Shown piece after piece: positions 47,169 through 58,000 of a stretch of 64,000 bases of DNA. Every line of letters begins with the position of its first letter. The stretch's first letter is position 1. This stretch comes from Saprospiraceae bacterium (GTDB taxonomy: Bacteria > Bacteroidota > Bacteroidia > Chitinophagales > Saprospiraceae), in contig JALHLK010000016.1 of assembly GCA_022844565.1 (NCBI GenBank), positions 21,509 to 85,508 of the forward strand, in the 5' to 3' direction. The position numbers and the translations under genes were made by a program. The notes beneath the pieces are model-generated. The model saw nothing but the letters and a program-made list of their open reading frames with translations. It did not search any database and was not told where the DNA came from.

Positions 47169-48776
47169 TTAGTTATCAAATTTGTAGGCCAATGCAGCTT
47201 TCACAAAATGGATAAAAATCGGATGAGGGTTTTCTACCGTACTTCGTAATTCTGGATGAAACTGTACCCCTATAAAAAATTTATGACTTGGTATTTCGAT
47301 AATTTCGACAAGATTGTTTTCAGGATTAATACCTGAAGCTTTCATACCATTTTCCTCAATGCTAGTAAGAAATTTGTTGTTAAACTCGTATCGATGTCTA
47401 TGCCTTTCCTCTATTTGTAACTTTCCATAAATCTTATGAGCAAGAGAACCTTTGGTGATTTTACAAGGATATGAACCTAATCTCATGGTACCTCCTTTGT
47501 TAGTTATAGCTTTTTGATCTTCCATAAGATCAATTACTAAATTGGTCGAATGGGGATTGGTCTCACTAGAGGCTGCGTCTGAAAGTTTTAGAACGTTCTT
47601 TGAAAACTCCACCACCGCACATTGCATTCCGAGACAAATACCAAAGAAAGGTATATTATTTGTTCTGACATATTCTATTGCATTGATTTTTCCAATTATA
47701 CCGCGTTCACCAAACCCAGGTGCTACTAAGATACCATCTAATCCTCGCAATTTTCTCGCAACATCTTCAATTAAGCTCTCTGAATGAATAGGTACAATTT
47801 TCACTTTACACTCATTTACTGACCCAGCATGAACAAAAGACTCATAGATAGATTTGTAGGCATCTGGTAGTTCATTGTACTTACCAACTAGACCAATTGT
47901 TACTTCACGCGTTGGATTTTTTAATCGGCCTAAGAAATCCTTCCAAACACTAAGATCTGGTTCGTTTTTTGTCTTGATATTCAGTTTTTTAATTACTATT
48001 TTATCAAGCTTTTCTTTAAGCATTAGCAGAGGTACATCATAAATAGTATCTGCATCTATAGCCTCAATTACCGCCCCAGTCTCTACATTACAAAATAATG
48101 CAAGCTTTTCTCTGATTTCTTTAGGCAAAGGATGTTCAGTTCTACAGATTAAAACATCAGGCTGAATACCTGTCATAAGCAACTCCTTTACACTGTGTTG
48201 TGTCGGTTTAGTCTTTAACTCTTTTGCTGCATTAAGATAAGGTATTAAGGTAAGATGGAGCACAAGCGTATTTTCTGCACCCTTTTCTCTTCTAAATTGT
48301 CTTATGGCTTCCATATATGGCAGAGATTCTATATCACCAACTGTTCCACCTATTTCTGTGATGATGACATCGTATGGCTGCTCTTCTTCAAGTAAGGTGA
48401 ACCTTCTTTTGATTTCATCAGTTATATGGGGAATAACTTGTACTGTTTTACCCAAATAAGCACCTGCCCTTTCTTTATTAATTACCGTTTGATAAATTTT
48501 ACCAGTTGTGACATTATTTGCACTTGATGTAGGTTTATTAAGATATCGCTCATAATGGCCTAGGTCTAAATCAGTTTCAGCACCGTCATTGGTTACATAA
48601 CATTCGCCGTGCTCATATGGATTTAAAGTACCTGGGTCTACGTTGATATATGGATCAAACTTTTGGATGGTAACATTGAGACCTCTTGATTGAAGTAACT
48701 TGGCTAAAGATGCTGCAATAATACCTTTACCTAAAGATGATGTTACTCCCCCCGTAACAAAAATATACTTTGACAT
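47169..48776 (-). CDS. pyrG: CTP synthase
   Basis: A 535-residue enzyme that aminates UTP to CTP with ATP and glutamine. The N-terminal synthetase domain opens [22 protein letters not shown] with the P-loop and continues [20 protein letters not shown]. The C-terminal class I glutaminase domain has the nucleophile Cys in [15 protein letters not shown] and the His-Glu pair in [15 protein letters not shown]. Full length, no odd features. It is transcribed alone with a -7 element 29 bp upstream of its ATG. Confidence 0.97.
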   Translation of the reverse strand: MSKYIFVTGGVTSSLGKGIIAASLAKLLQSRGLNVTIQKFDPYINVDPGTLNPYEHGECYVTNDGAETDLDLGHYERYLNKPTSSANNVTTGKIYQTVINKERAGAYLGKTVQVIPHITDEIKRRFTLLEEEQPYDVIITEIGGTVGDIESLPYMEAIRQFRREKGAENTLVLHLTLIPYLNAAKELKTKPTQHSVKELLMTGIQPDVLICRTEHPLPKEIREKLALFCNVETGAVIEAIDADTIYDVPLLMLKEKLDKIVIKKLNIKTKNEPDLSVWKDFLGRLKNPTREVTIGLVGKYNELPDAYKSIYESFVHAGSVNECKVKIVPIHSESLIEDVARKLRGLDGILVAPGFGERGIIGKINAIEYVRTNNIPFFGICLGMQCAVVEFSKNVLKLSDAASSETNPHSTNLVIDLMEDQKAITNKGGTMRLGSYPCKITKGSLAHKIYGKLQIEERHRHRYEFNNKFLTSIEENGMKASGINPENNLVEIIEIPSHKFFIGVQFHPELRSTVENPHPIFIHFVKAALAYKFDN

Positions 48777-48804
48777 AAGAATTAAATTATTTTAGTACGG
48801 GACA

Positions 48805-48812
48805 CAAAGGTA
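48805..48812 (-). promoter_or_regulatory. -7 promoter element upstream of pyrG
   Basis: Minus-strand TACCTTTG matches the TAnnTTTG consensus 28 bp before the ATG. The expected -33 TTTG is not clear. Confidence 0.45.
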
Positions 48813-48972
48813 GGAATAAAGCGATAAGAACATAATTATAAATGAAAAAATAAAATATTTTTAACTTGAATGGGATTTATCCATCAACAATTAGAAGTAT
48901 TTAAATTTCACACAACTGTTATTTGCCAAATTTACAATTTAAAACTTTTTAAAATTCTAAAAATATAATTAT

Positions 48973-49246
48973 ACCTAAAAATCTAAAATATATTTCCTAT
49001 AACATCTCAAAATTACTCCAAAAAACTGGCGCTTAAGTCACTTTTTGTTTCTCAGCATAACGATGCTATGATTTGTGACAAGAAATGCTGATTATATTAT
49101 ATAGGATTTCTTTCAATTAATTTATTCTCTGATTAATGAATTATTTGTTTTTAGTATCCAACGTTGCGAAATTGTACTTTTGAGCCCGTAGGATATTCAA
49201 CCAACGGGTTGACCTTCATTACGGAACCTATTGTAGATATTTAGGC
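48973..49246. mobile_element. MITE-like element, copy 2 (about 274 bp, inverted relative to copy 1)
   Basis: The left end at 48973 begins ACCTAAAAATCTAAAATAT. The right end reverse-complements to AGCCTAAATATCTAC. The first 120 bp follow copy 1 (reverse orientation) closely, including the inner palindrome with arms CACTTTTTG (49039-49047) and CAAGAAATG (49079-49087). About 110 bp from 49091 to 49200 have no counterpart in copy 1. The final 45 bp (GACCTTCATTACGGAA onward) match copy 1 again. It fills most of the gap between pyrG and the next gene. Confidence 0.6.
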
Positions 49247-49367
49247 TATATTAAATCAAATCAGATTCAATCCAATTTTACTCAAATTAGAATATTATTC
49301 TTTTCAATATCAATCAATTGTATCTGGTAAAAGCCTACAATGAAACTATTTTAACGTGCTATGATGC

Positions 49368-50384
49368 CTATTTAAAAAGTGTGTCGTAATCTGTGCCTAA
49401 TTCTTTACCTAGATCTTTTCTGTCAAGTACTGGAGTTTGTAATTCCATAGCACTTTCGTCACCATCTTTGCCCATGAGCAGTAAAGTAGACTTCTTCTCA
49501 TATTCTTCTAACATTTTAAGACCTTGATCTTGGAATACTCCATTTTGTAAATCGATAGAAGACATAAAATCAGATGACATCTCCATAAATCTTTCCATTT
49601 CACCAACCTTTTGGCTCACATCATCAGCTATAAATTCTAAAGCTTGATCATACATAGCTCTTTTGTCAGGATCACCTTTGATGATACTCATGGCAGAGCG
49701 CATGGCACTATTACTAGCCTTAATGGCTTTATATTCTTGTTCTTTTACCTTAACTTGGTCTTTCGTATCCTCCAAAAGCACTTCTGAGTTGGAGTACATT
49801 TTGGATAAAACTTTATATAATATACTTATTTTAGAGTGTAGTTCTACATACTTCTCATTACTTTCTTGCAACCTTGCAGCCTTTCTGCTTGAAAGTAGCA
49901 TAGCTTGTTGATTAGCTTGTTCTTTTGCTTTTTTTGCTATGAGCATTTGTTGATTGATCTCTTTATCATTATCTGCGACCATAGTTTGGAGCTTACGCAT
50001 TTGTCCGCGTAAATCACCTATTTGCTTACCCATCTTTGACAAACTACTTTCTAAGTCAGAAATGTAGTTTTTAAGAATACCTATTGGATCGATGGTGACA
50101 AACCAACTTGTGATAGATCTCATGACCGATTTGTACATATAGCCTACTAATGCCCTCATTTTAGGGTCTAAAACCATATAAATTATAGCACCTAAAACTA
50201 ATAAACTTACAGCTATACCTATCGTATTGCCTAGTGTTGCTAATATTGCTCCACTAAATTTGTACAAAAGCCAACCTGCTCCTCCAATGATTGCAGCCAT
50301 AAAAAGCATCCCTGTTTTTCCTTCAGGTTTCTCCCAAAATGTTTTTGATTTCATGGTACTTCCCATATCTTGCATTGTTGCCAT
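49368..50384 (-). CDS. Membrane-anchored coiled-coil protein, function unknown
   Basis: A 338-residue protein with two hydrophobic segments (about 27-48 and 53-72), then a long Gln/Lys/Ala-rich helical region (roughly 105-300) with coiled-coil character, e.g. DLRGQMRKLQTMVADNDKEI. The layout resembles the PspA/IM30 type of membrane-associated coiled coil but with transmembrane helices at the N-terminus; I saw no diagnostic PspA motif. It lies 65 bp downstream of another coiled-coil gene on the same strand, and the two probably work together. No assigned function. Confidence 0.6.
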   Translation of the reverse strand: MATMQDMGSTMKSKTFWEKPEGKTGMLFMAAIIGGAGWLLYKFSGAILATLGNTIGIAVSLLVLGAIIYMVLDPKMRALVGYMYKSVMRSITSWFVTIDPIGILKNYISDLESSLSKMGKQIGDLRGQMRKLQTMVADNDKEINQQMLIAKKAKEQANQQAMLLSSRKAARLQESNEKYVELHSKISILYKVLSKMYSNSEVLLEDTKDQVKVKEQEYKAIKASNSAMRSAMSIIKGDPDKRAMYDQALEFIADDVSQKVGEMERFMEMSSDFMSSIDLQNGVFQDQGLKMLEEYEKKSTLLLMGKDGDESAMELQTPVLDRKDLGKELGTDYDTLFK

Positions 50385-50449
50385 ATCTATATTATGTTTT
50401 TATTTTGATTTAAAAATTACTCAAATATACATTTCAAAAAGAATATGTA

Positions 50450-51004
50450 TTATAAAAGTTCTATAAAAAGTGATTTATCTTTATTAATTAATGTATCAAG
50501 ATGATCTACTACCGCTTTAAACTCGCTCCTTCTCTTTTCAATTTTAGATTCACTTTCTTCTATTTCTTTGTGAAGTTCTGTTTTTTTATCTTCTATACCA
50601 TCGATTTCTCTTTGTAATGCAGCAATTTTGCGCATGTTTTCTTCTCTAAGGTGATCTAATTTTTGGAGTTCAGCTTTAGGACCATCTATGTTTTTTAGAA
50701 TCTGACTTCGCAATGTTATAGTAAAATCTTCTTTTTGTTTTTGGATGATTCCTTCATAAAAAGCTAAAGAGCCAAGGAGTCTTTCTTTATTAAGTCCCAT
50801 AGTACTTGCAGTCATATATGCGGACTTTATACTCGTTTGAACATCCATATTCATTTTCAGGAGGTTCATTAATGAGTATCTAAATTTGAGATAATCAAAA
50901 CCTTCTTGACTACTTTGTTTTACGTTTTCTAAAATTGCTTGGATAATCTTTGGATCGTGCGTGGTATTTTGTAGTTCAAATAATTCTTTTAAATCAATAT
51001 GCAT
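50450..51004 (-). CDS. Coiled-coil protein, function unknown
   Basis: A 184-residue soluble protein. The first 80 residues form a helical domain (LKELFELQNTTHDPK, then FDYLKFRYSLMNLLKMNMD). Residues 95-180 are a strongly charged coiled coil (KAELQKLDHLREENMRKIAALQ, a block of heptads, and EEIEESESKIEKRR-like sequence). No known family recognised. Its start ATG is 65 bp upstream of the membrane coiled-coil gene at 49368-50384, so a two-gene operon with a structural complex is likely. Confidence 0.55.
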   Translation of the reverse strand: MHIDLKELFELQNTTHDPKIIQAILENVKQSSQEGFDYLKFRYSLMNLLKMNMDVQTSIKSAYMTASTMGLNKERLLGSLAFYEGIIQKQKEDFTITLRSQILKNIDGPKAELQKLDHLREENMRKIAALQREIDGIEDKKTELHKEIEESESKIEKRRSEFKAVVDHLDTLINKDKSLFIELL

Positions 51005-51257
51005 GTTTTATAGCTTTTGCACAAATATATGAAAATATGTGTTCCTCAAAATAAATATTTCATACAAGAAGGTAAAATTTATCGACGAATCAAAATAGGA
51101 AGTCAAAATGGGATAATAATTGAAGTTTCGGACATGTTATGAATGTTCAAATGTTCAAATGTTGGGAATTTTCAAATGTTAAGAATCATAACCTGATGAA
51201 AGAAATATCATTTACGATTCGAAAATAAACAAAATTACTTTGTCAAATTTGTACACT

Positions 51258-51806
51258 TCATTTATTTACAGTTCCCAACTCATTTAAATTGATAATACAT
51301 CCAATCGCATCTGTAAATTTTGGATCTACCTTCTCCCCTCTTTTGATCTGCAAAAGCGCATTTTTCAAATCATCAGAAATACCACTTCTTCGCCTTCTAC
51401 CAATATCAAAAAACTCATTATCAATTCTTCCTTTGTATAAGATTTCGTTTTTAAGCTCATCGAAAATTACAATTTCAGGAGTAACTTTGACACCAAATTT
51501 ATTTACTAAAGACTTATAATAATCCGTTTTGTAAGGGAAAGGAATATGGTAATCAGCAATAAAATTTTGAATATTTTGGGGCTTTGAAATAAAATTTGGA
51601 AATACACCTATAAAATCAAAGTCTGAATTAAATTCTTTATGAAGTTCAATCATTTTTAAGCTATAACTCTGACAAATCACACATTCCTCTAGAAGAAAAA
51701 AATATATAATTGGCTTTTTACTTGAATCAGGTAAAACCTCGCTTCCTAATAAATTAACTCTTATAAAAAAAGAAAGGAAAATGATGATAAGAAACTTTGT
51801 TTTCAT
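51258..51806 (-). CDS. Exported thioredoxin-like (redoxin) protein
   Basis: A 182-residue protein with a hydrophobic export signal (MKTKFLIIIFLSFFIRVNLL). The thioredoxin fold is suggested by IYFFLLEECVICQSYSLKM, with a C-x-x-C redox site (C-V-I-C), the strand FDFIGVFPNF, and the cis-proline region FGVKVTPEIVIFD. A C-terminal segment with DAIGCIINL resembles redoxin-domain proteins coupled to cytochromes in Bacteroidota. Probably reduces or oxidises exported thiols. It lies 3 bp before the end of the TamL gene on the same strand, so the two are cotranscribed. Confidence 0.75.
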   Translation of the reverse strand: MKTKFLIIIFLSFFIRVNLLGSEVLPDSSKKPIIYFFLLEECVICQSYSLKMIELHKEFNSDFDFIGVFPNFISKPQNIQNFIADYHIPFPYKTDYYKSLVNKFGVKVTPEIVIFDELKNEILYKGRIDNEFFDIGRRRRSGISDDLKNALLQIKRGEKVDPKFTDAIGCIINLNELGTVNK

Positions 51807-51809
51807 AGA

Positions 51810-54173
51810 TTAAAAAGGATAATTAATACCAATCAGAAAGTTACCTAAACCTTGTTTTCTAATATCAGACCATGTTGACCAGTGGCGACCCGTTTCTGAA
51901 GCTTGAGGATTTCTTAATTTATAACCAAAGTCAAATCTTAATAAGAAAAAATCAAAATCTAACCTAAGTCCATAGCCTCCTGCTATTGCAATTTGGTCAT
52001 AAAAAGTACTAGTGAACGCTGTATTAGGTAAATTATTTTCTATATTCTCTTTTAACAACCATGTATTTCCCGCGTCAACAAAAAGTCCACCTTTCAAAAA
52101 GCCACCAATAGTGAACCTGTATTCTGCATTTGCTTCCAAACGAAGGTCTCCCTGATTAGCATACAAGATCCCATTCTTTCCTTTCTCTACGAATCCACCG
52201 ATCATTTGTCTCGGTAACCAGCCTCTCAAACTATTTGGACCTCCCACATTGTACTGCCTAATAAAAGGAGCCAATTTTGTGTCGCCAAAAGGCACTATGA
52301 TTCCTCCAAGACCTCTGAAAGCAAGTGAAGACTTCTTACCGAATTTGTAAGTGAATCTTTTTTCAATATCAGCCCTTATGAATTTAGAAAATTCAAAATT
52401 ATCACCAAGTAAGGTCCAATACGCATCAAGAGGTTTACTAGCTGCAACATTATAAAGGGTATTTAAGCCAAAAATCTCTAAACCAGATACTTCAAGACCC
52501 AATATGCGCGTCGTCGTTAATAAACCACCCTTTTTAGTAGCATTTTTGATATAAATAAATTTATTAAAAGTGAAGCTGGTAAAAAAGTTATCGACGAAGC
52601 TCGCTTTCAAAATAGGATTTGTCAATGAGTCAAATGACCCTCCTTTCGAATAATCATTAAATATAACTCCCAATGTATTAATATTCAATGAACTAGCAGC
52701 ACCATTCTGCACTTTATAACCAAAATTTGCATTGTAACTTGATACAGAATAGAAGTCAAGAATATTTTGAGAATTTAAACCAATGGAGAGATTAGAGTTG
52801 GCATCACTTATGAATTTATTATTATCAGATTTTCTGAGCACACCAAATCGATTCATTAGTGAGGGAATCTTAAGATAATCAATAATCCTTGGAAAAGCAA
52901 TATCTGCATTTAGTCCATATCCAAAAGTTCTGAAAAGGAAGTATGTAGGTTGGTCGTCTACATTAAGGGCATAGGGATTGAACTCAGCATTCACATTGGC
53001 ACTTAGCGTAAGTACCTCACTTCCTTTAAAGGCGTTTTTATTAGAGAACCTTACGTTTAAAATGCCTCCTAAAAGATTTTTAAATTGGGGACTCGTGGAA
53101 TAATATGCATCTACACCATAATCGTATGACCAAAGTTTATTGTGAGGTGCTAATTGGATGTCATAATTGATTTTGGTAGAATCATTTGGATCAACATAAG
53201 AATTTAATGCCACATATCTATAGGCTCCTAAGTTTGTCATCTTTCGGTATGTCAAGACTCTGTCACTTTTATTCGAAAGTTGACCAGGATTTATTAAAAT
53301 AAACTTATCAAGCTGCTTAGGATTGACCACCCAATCACTACTTTCTTTTAAGTACCTAACATTATCAATTTTAGCTTCATCAAGAAAAAATGTGTCTTGC
53401 TTACTGTTGTAGTCTGTGTACACATTCACCATTCCGTTGGTATAACTTCTGTGCGCTTTTTGATTGGCAGGGGGATATATTTCTATAAAGAAATCGATAG
53501 CACTTTTCAATGCTGAACTATCACCTTTGATATCTATGTATTGCATAGAAAAATCTGAGTATCCTTTTTCTTGTAAGAAATTGTTAATTCTATTTTTTTC
53601 TTTATCAAAACTTTGTCCATCAATAAAATCACCTATTTTTAGTGATCTATTTATTGAATCAGAATTTATCAACTTAAGTAAAGCCGTATCGGTTGAAATG
53701 TAATTTATGGAGTTTATTTTAAACCTATCTCCGGTATTTATTAAGTAGGTTACATCGCACTTTTTATCGTTTATTTTTATAGTATGATCAACATTTGCAT
53801 TAAAAAAACCTTTATTATTTATTAAGTTACTAAGGATATTAAATTCAGATTTTGCAGTTTTATCAATATCCAAGATTGTGGGAGCTTTACCTAGGAAAGT
53901 TTTAGCGGAATTCCATCCTTTTTTTTCATATCTTAAATATAAATAATCTCGACGTATAGGTAGAAAGAACAATAACCTACTGTTCTCTGGATTCTGAATG
54001 ATTATTTGCCTTATGTCAGTTTCTAATTCTTTATTTCCTCTTGGGTCGAGATTAGATTCAAATTTGACAATATTTTTATTTACCAAACATTCATTATCTT
54101 TGAGGTACTTTGTAGTTTTACAAGAAGCACAGAAAGAAATGATCATTAAAAATATAATATGTTGCCTTTTCAC
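51810..54173 (-). CDS. tamL: BamA/TamA-type outer membrane lipoprotein (TamL)
   Basis: A 787-residue Omp85-family protein with a lipobox (FCASC, Cys18), which distinguishes TamL of Bacteroidota from classical TamA. An N-terminal POTRA-like region (about 25-230) is followed by a 16-strand beta-barrel. The signature FIRQYNVGGPNSLRGWLPRQ and the RLDFDFFLLRFDFGYKLRNP strand near the end are typical. The role is insertion of outer-membrane proteins. The protein begins with GTG at 54173. The divergent methyltransferase gene starts 21 bp away. Confidence 0.85.
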   Translation of the reverse strand: MKRQHIIFLMIISFCASCKTTKYLKDNECLVNKNIVKFESNLDPRGNKELETDIRQIIIQNPENSRLLFFLPIRRDYLYLRYEKKGWNSAKTFLGKAPTILDIDKTAKSEFNILSNLINNKGFFNANVDHTIKINDKKCDVTYLINTGDRFKINSINYISTDTALLKLINSDSINRSLKIGDFIDGQSFDKEKNRINNFLQEKGYSDFSMQYIDIKGDSSALKSAIDFFIEIYPPANQKAHRSYTNGMVNVYTDYNSKQDTFFLDEAKIDNVRYLKESSDWVVNPKQLDKFILINPGQLSNKSDRVLTYRKMTNLGAYRYVALNSYVDPNDSTKINYDIQLAPHNKLWSYDYGVDAYYSTSPQFKNLLGGILNVRFSNKNAFKGSEVLTLSANVNAEFNPYALNVDDQPTYFLFRTFGYGLNADIAFPRIIDYLKIPSLMNRFGVLRKSDNNKFISDANSNLSIGLNSQNILDFYSVSSYNANFGYKVQNGAASSLNINTLGVIFNDYSKGGSFDSLTNPILKASFVDNFFTSFTFNKFIYIKNATKKGGLLTTTRILGLEVSGLEIFGLNTLYNVAASKPLDAYWTLLGDNFEFSKFIRADIEKRFTYKFGKKSSLAFRGLGGIIVPFGDTKLAPFIRQYNVGGPNSLRGWLPRQMIGGFVEKGKNGILYANQGDLRLEANAEYRFTIGGFLKGGLFVDAGNTWLLKENIENNLPNTAFTSTFYDQIAIAGGYGLRLDFDFFLLRFDFGYKLRNPQASETGRHWSTWSDIRKQGLGNFLIGINYPF

Positions 54174-54193
54174 ACAATAACTTTATGAGGACA

Positions 54194-54952
54194 ATGGAAT
54201 TACTTTCAAAAAATAAAATAAGTTATATAAAATCACTCCAACAAGTAAAGTTTCGACAAATATACCGAAAATTCGTAGTTGAAGGTTACAAATCTGTTTC
54301 AGTATTTTTAAATTCACAAAAATTTAAACCAGAATTAGTAGTTTATACGGGTGAGGAACACAAGATAAACCATGAAAGATTGAAAGGCGTTGAATATATA
54401 TGCAATGAGGTGGCGATGCAGTCAATTTCTAATTTAGTTAAACCAACAACGGTGCTTGCCGTTTTTGAAATTACTATTTTTGAATTAGATGATCTTATCA
54501 AAGATAGAAATCCTATTTTATTGCTAGATGGAATCCAAGACCCTGGTAATTGTGGTACGATCATTAGGACAGCCGATTGGTTTGGAATTAAAACGATTTT
54601 ACGAACAGCACAAACTGCTGATTTTTATCATCCTAAAGTTGTTCAAGCTACAATGGGTAGTCTTAACAATATTCAGTTTGCCACACTTGAGGATGCTAAA
54701 GTATTAAAAGACTTTGGTAAAAAATTGATTGGGATGGACATGAATGGCAAAGACATTAACTTTTTGGAAAAAGAAAATGATCTTGTCATTGTTTTAGGAA
54801 GTGAGGGGCAAGGTATCTCCCAAGAAATTGAAATGCTGTGCGATTATTCCATTTGCATATCTGGGAATGGAGGAAGAATTGCTGAATCACTGAATGTTGG
54901 TGTGGCAGCTAGTATTCTTTTATATCAGATGATGGGGAGTATTAGAAGTTAA
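54194..54952 (+). CDS. TrmH/SpoU-family RNA 2'-O-methyltransferase
   Basis: A 252-residue enzyme that methylates the 2'-OH of a ribose in tRNA or rRNA. The N-terminal substrate-binding part (FRQIYRKFVVEGYKSV) is followed by the knotted SPOUT domain with PILLLDGIQDPGNCGTIIRTAD, VVQATMGSLNNIQF, LVIVLGSEGQGIS and ESLNVGVAASILLYQM, the three SpoU motifs. I use the ATG at 54194; an ATG at 54185 (MRTME) is an equally possible start. The gene is divergent from the TamL gene. The exact target nucleotide is unknown. Confidence 0.88.
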   Translation: MELLSKNKISYIKSLQQVKFRQIYRKFVVEGYKSVSVFLNSQKFKPELVVYTGEEHKINHERLKGVEYICNEVAMQSISNLVKPTTVLAVFEITIFELDDLIKDRNPILLLDGIQDPGNCGTIIRTADWFGIKTILRTAQTADFYHPKVVQATMGSLNNIQFATLEDAKVLKDFGKKLIGMDMNGKDINFLEKENDLVIVLGSEGQGISQEIEMLCDYSICISGNGGRIAESLNVGVAASILLYQMMGSIRS

Positions 54953-54954
54953 TG

Positions 54955-55007
54955 AAGGTTAAGGGAGGTTAAGATTCTAAGTTAAGTTCTTGCATTTTCT
55001 TAACCTT
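54955..55007. terminator. Shared bidirectional terminator-like inverted repeat
   Basis: AAGGTTAAG at 54955-54963 and CTTAACCTT at 54999-55007 are perfect complements between two convergent genes. An inner repeat GGTTAAG at 54967 offers an alternative. The 35-base loop is long and the T tract is short (TTTTC), so efficiency is uncertain. Confidence 0.35.
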
Positions 55008-55023
55008 TTCACTTACAAAAGAT

Positions 55024-58000
55024 TTATTTAATCAAAATAGTGCTATACCCAAAACCATCTCTTTTCAAAACAATTTGGGAAGTTATTCTCTCTTTCAGTG
55101 ATGCAACGTGAGAGATAATCCCGATTTGTTTTTGGGTTTGATATTGTAGATTGTCTAAAGTATTCATAGCAACCTCCAAAGTATCAGGGTCTAACGTACC
55201 AAAGCCTTCATCAATAAAGAGACAGTCAATGGGATTATTGCGTGAAGCTAAATCACTTAAACTTAAAGCTAAAGCGAGCGAAACAATAAAAGTTTCACCT
55301 CCTGAAAGTGATTTGACGGTTCGTCTTACATTACCTTGATACGTGTCTATGATTTCCAAATCGTTTTTTAAAGATACTGGCATAACCAAGAGATATCGAT
55401 CTGTCAGCGTATTTAACCGAGCATTGGCAAAACTTAATAGATGTTTTAAACTCAGTGTCTGGGCATAATGCGCAAATTTTTTACCTTCAGCATCTCCTAT
55501 TGAGCTGGCTAGTAATCGCCACTTTCTATTGACCTTATCAAAATCATCCAATTGCTTTTTGAGTTGATTTTTTTTGATGAGTTCAATTTGGTTTTTATTG
55601 AGGCGCTCTGTGACACTACCGATCTCTCTATTTAATTGTTCATTGATTAGATTTAAGTCTTTAATTTCCGCCTCTAACTGATCTACATCTTCAATAAGCA
55701 CTTCTTCTTTTAATGCTAATATTTGTTTTCTTATAGCTGCTATTTCACCGGATAGAATATTTGATTTTTCTTTTATTAATAAGTCCTTCGCCTCTATATT
55801 TTTATATTCGTTATCAGATAATATCATTGACTTGGCCAGATCTATACTGTTTATACCTGAAGTCTTCAACTCTTGTTCTATTTCAATGGTAAGTGCAGTA
55901 AAAGTTTGTTCTTTTTCTGTAATGCTAAGTTCAATTTGTTGGATTACACCTTTATTTTGTTGTAAGGACTCCCTAGCTGATACAATCTTTTCTTGAATGT
56001 CATTGGTCAGCGCAGGTATATCCAAATCTTTATATTTTTCTTTAAATTGAGTATTAAATTCGCTATAGTCTTGTCTCATTTCCCTCAACCCAACTGCACT
56101 TGAGTTAAGGTCTTGTAATAACTTCAATTGTTCCGATATTGTAAAAGCAAAATTGATTTCTTTTAACTTTGCAACTAGGATCAATTGCTCTTTTAGAATG
56201 CTATCAATTTTTAGATTCAAAGTCTCTATATCCTTATATTCTTCAGGGATTTCAGCCAAAAGCTGGCCTTTTTGTTTGATTTTGTCATCTAAGAATGTGG
56301 TAGATGTTGTTTGTCTGTTTTTATTGTTTTGGAGCCGTAATGCCATTTTTTCAATTTGATCAAAAAGATGAGATTTTTGAAGGTCTAAGGCACCTAAAAG
56401 CGCTAAGTCGTGGTGGTGTAATTGACTTATTTCACTACCACAAATGGGGCATTCATCACCGATCTTTAGCGTTTGCACAACTTCTACGAGAGGAGCCTTC
56501 TTCTTTAGGTCAATGTATTGCTGATCTACTTTCTCATATTCTAGTTGTATCTTTTCATATGCGACTGTATCATTTTGCAGTATATGGAGCGTTTCTTGGA
56601 TGGTTTGTTCTATCGATTGGCACTCTGAAGTGAGTCTTTGGATAGATTCATGTTGTGATTTTATGAGTGTAAGTTTATTAAGAATGAAGTCAATTTCACT
56701 TTTTAGTTGAGTAATTTCAGCCTGCTTGATTTGGTAAATTTGGCTATCAATTGGTTGATTAAAGTACTTTTGCTCGGATAATTGGCTTTTTAGCGATATC
56801 AATGTAGTTGCAATCATCTCAGACACCTCAGGAAGGCCTTTAGCACTAAGCTGTTTTCTTAAGTTTAAGTCTTTTACTTGGTCAATCTGTGCACTAAAGA
56901 TCGCTTTTTGTTTTTTGCCAAAATCTTCTTTTTGCGTTAACAATGTTTTAGCTACCGTATATTCGGCCTCATAGTTTTTCATATGAATACTATAGGTGTC
57001 TAGCTTTACATTTTCTCCAACTAGTGCTACATATTCATTTAATGCTGCTTCCATCGTCTGAGTAGCACTTTTTACATCAATTTTCACCTTTTCAAGATCA
57101 CTTTTCTCTTTTGTAATAGATTTTAAAGCTTCTTCGTGTAGGGTGATTGATTCTCTTAGGGGATTCAATAATTTATGACCTTCGAGTCTTTTTAATTGGG
57201 TTATAAATTGAACTTCTTCCGCTTTTACAGCGTCAAAATCTCTTTGCTTTACATTTAATTCGATGGTTCTTGAATTGTAAGTTTTTGTTTTTTCTAAATT
57301 TACATTTTTAATTTTAAGTAATTCATTATTATTGAATATAGTCTGTCTACTTAAAGTAATAGTTGAATTATAATTTAAGATATCTTCCTCTTCAATCAAT
57401 ATGATTTTTTCATATTCTTGTTTTTTATCTTCATATTGCTTTGCTACTTCTTTATTCTTTTCAAAAGCTAATTTCCCAAGAATACGGTAGATTGTTGTTC
57501 CTGTTAATTTTTCCAAAAGTTCTGATCTTTCTTCGGGTTTTGCTTTGAGGAATTGAGCAAATTCTCCTTGTGAAAGCAATATTGATTTTTGAAACTGTTG
57601 AGCACTAAGTTGTATGATTGTTTCATTTTGTGATGGTACTTCACTTTTCTTTAAAGGGATAATTTGATTTGTGGTTAGATTGGTTAATTCCATGGTATAA
57701 TCAGAAAAAGTGCCATTTCGGGTTTTTCTAATTGACCACCGAGACCGATATCTTGTGCTATTTACCGTATAATCTATCTCTGCTATTGCTTCATCACAAT
57801 TGTGTGTCATTATGGCACCTAAATCCTCGATAGACGACTTAGATATTTTACCAAACCGAGGTATTTCATTAAATAATGCCAAGGAAATAGCGTCCAAGAT
57901 CGTTGATTTACCTGCTCCTGTTGGCCCTGAAATCAAAAACAGATTTGTTTCATTTAATGAAGAATTATCAAAATCGATGACATGTTCCCCCTTAAGACTA

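Noticed and set aside
51144..51178. Tandem TGTTCAAA-like repeats as a regulatory or CRISPR element
   Set aside because: Only three short copies in a 35-bp stretch; a simple sequence repeat explains it.
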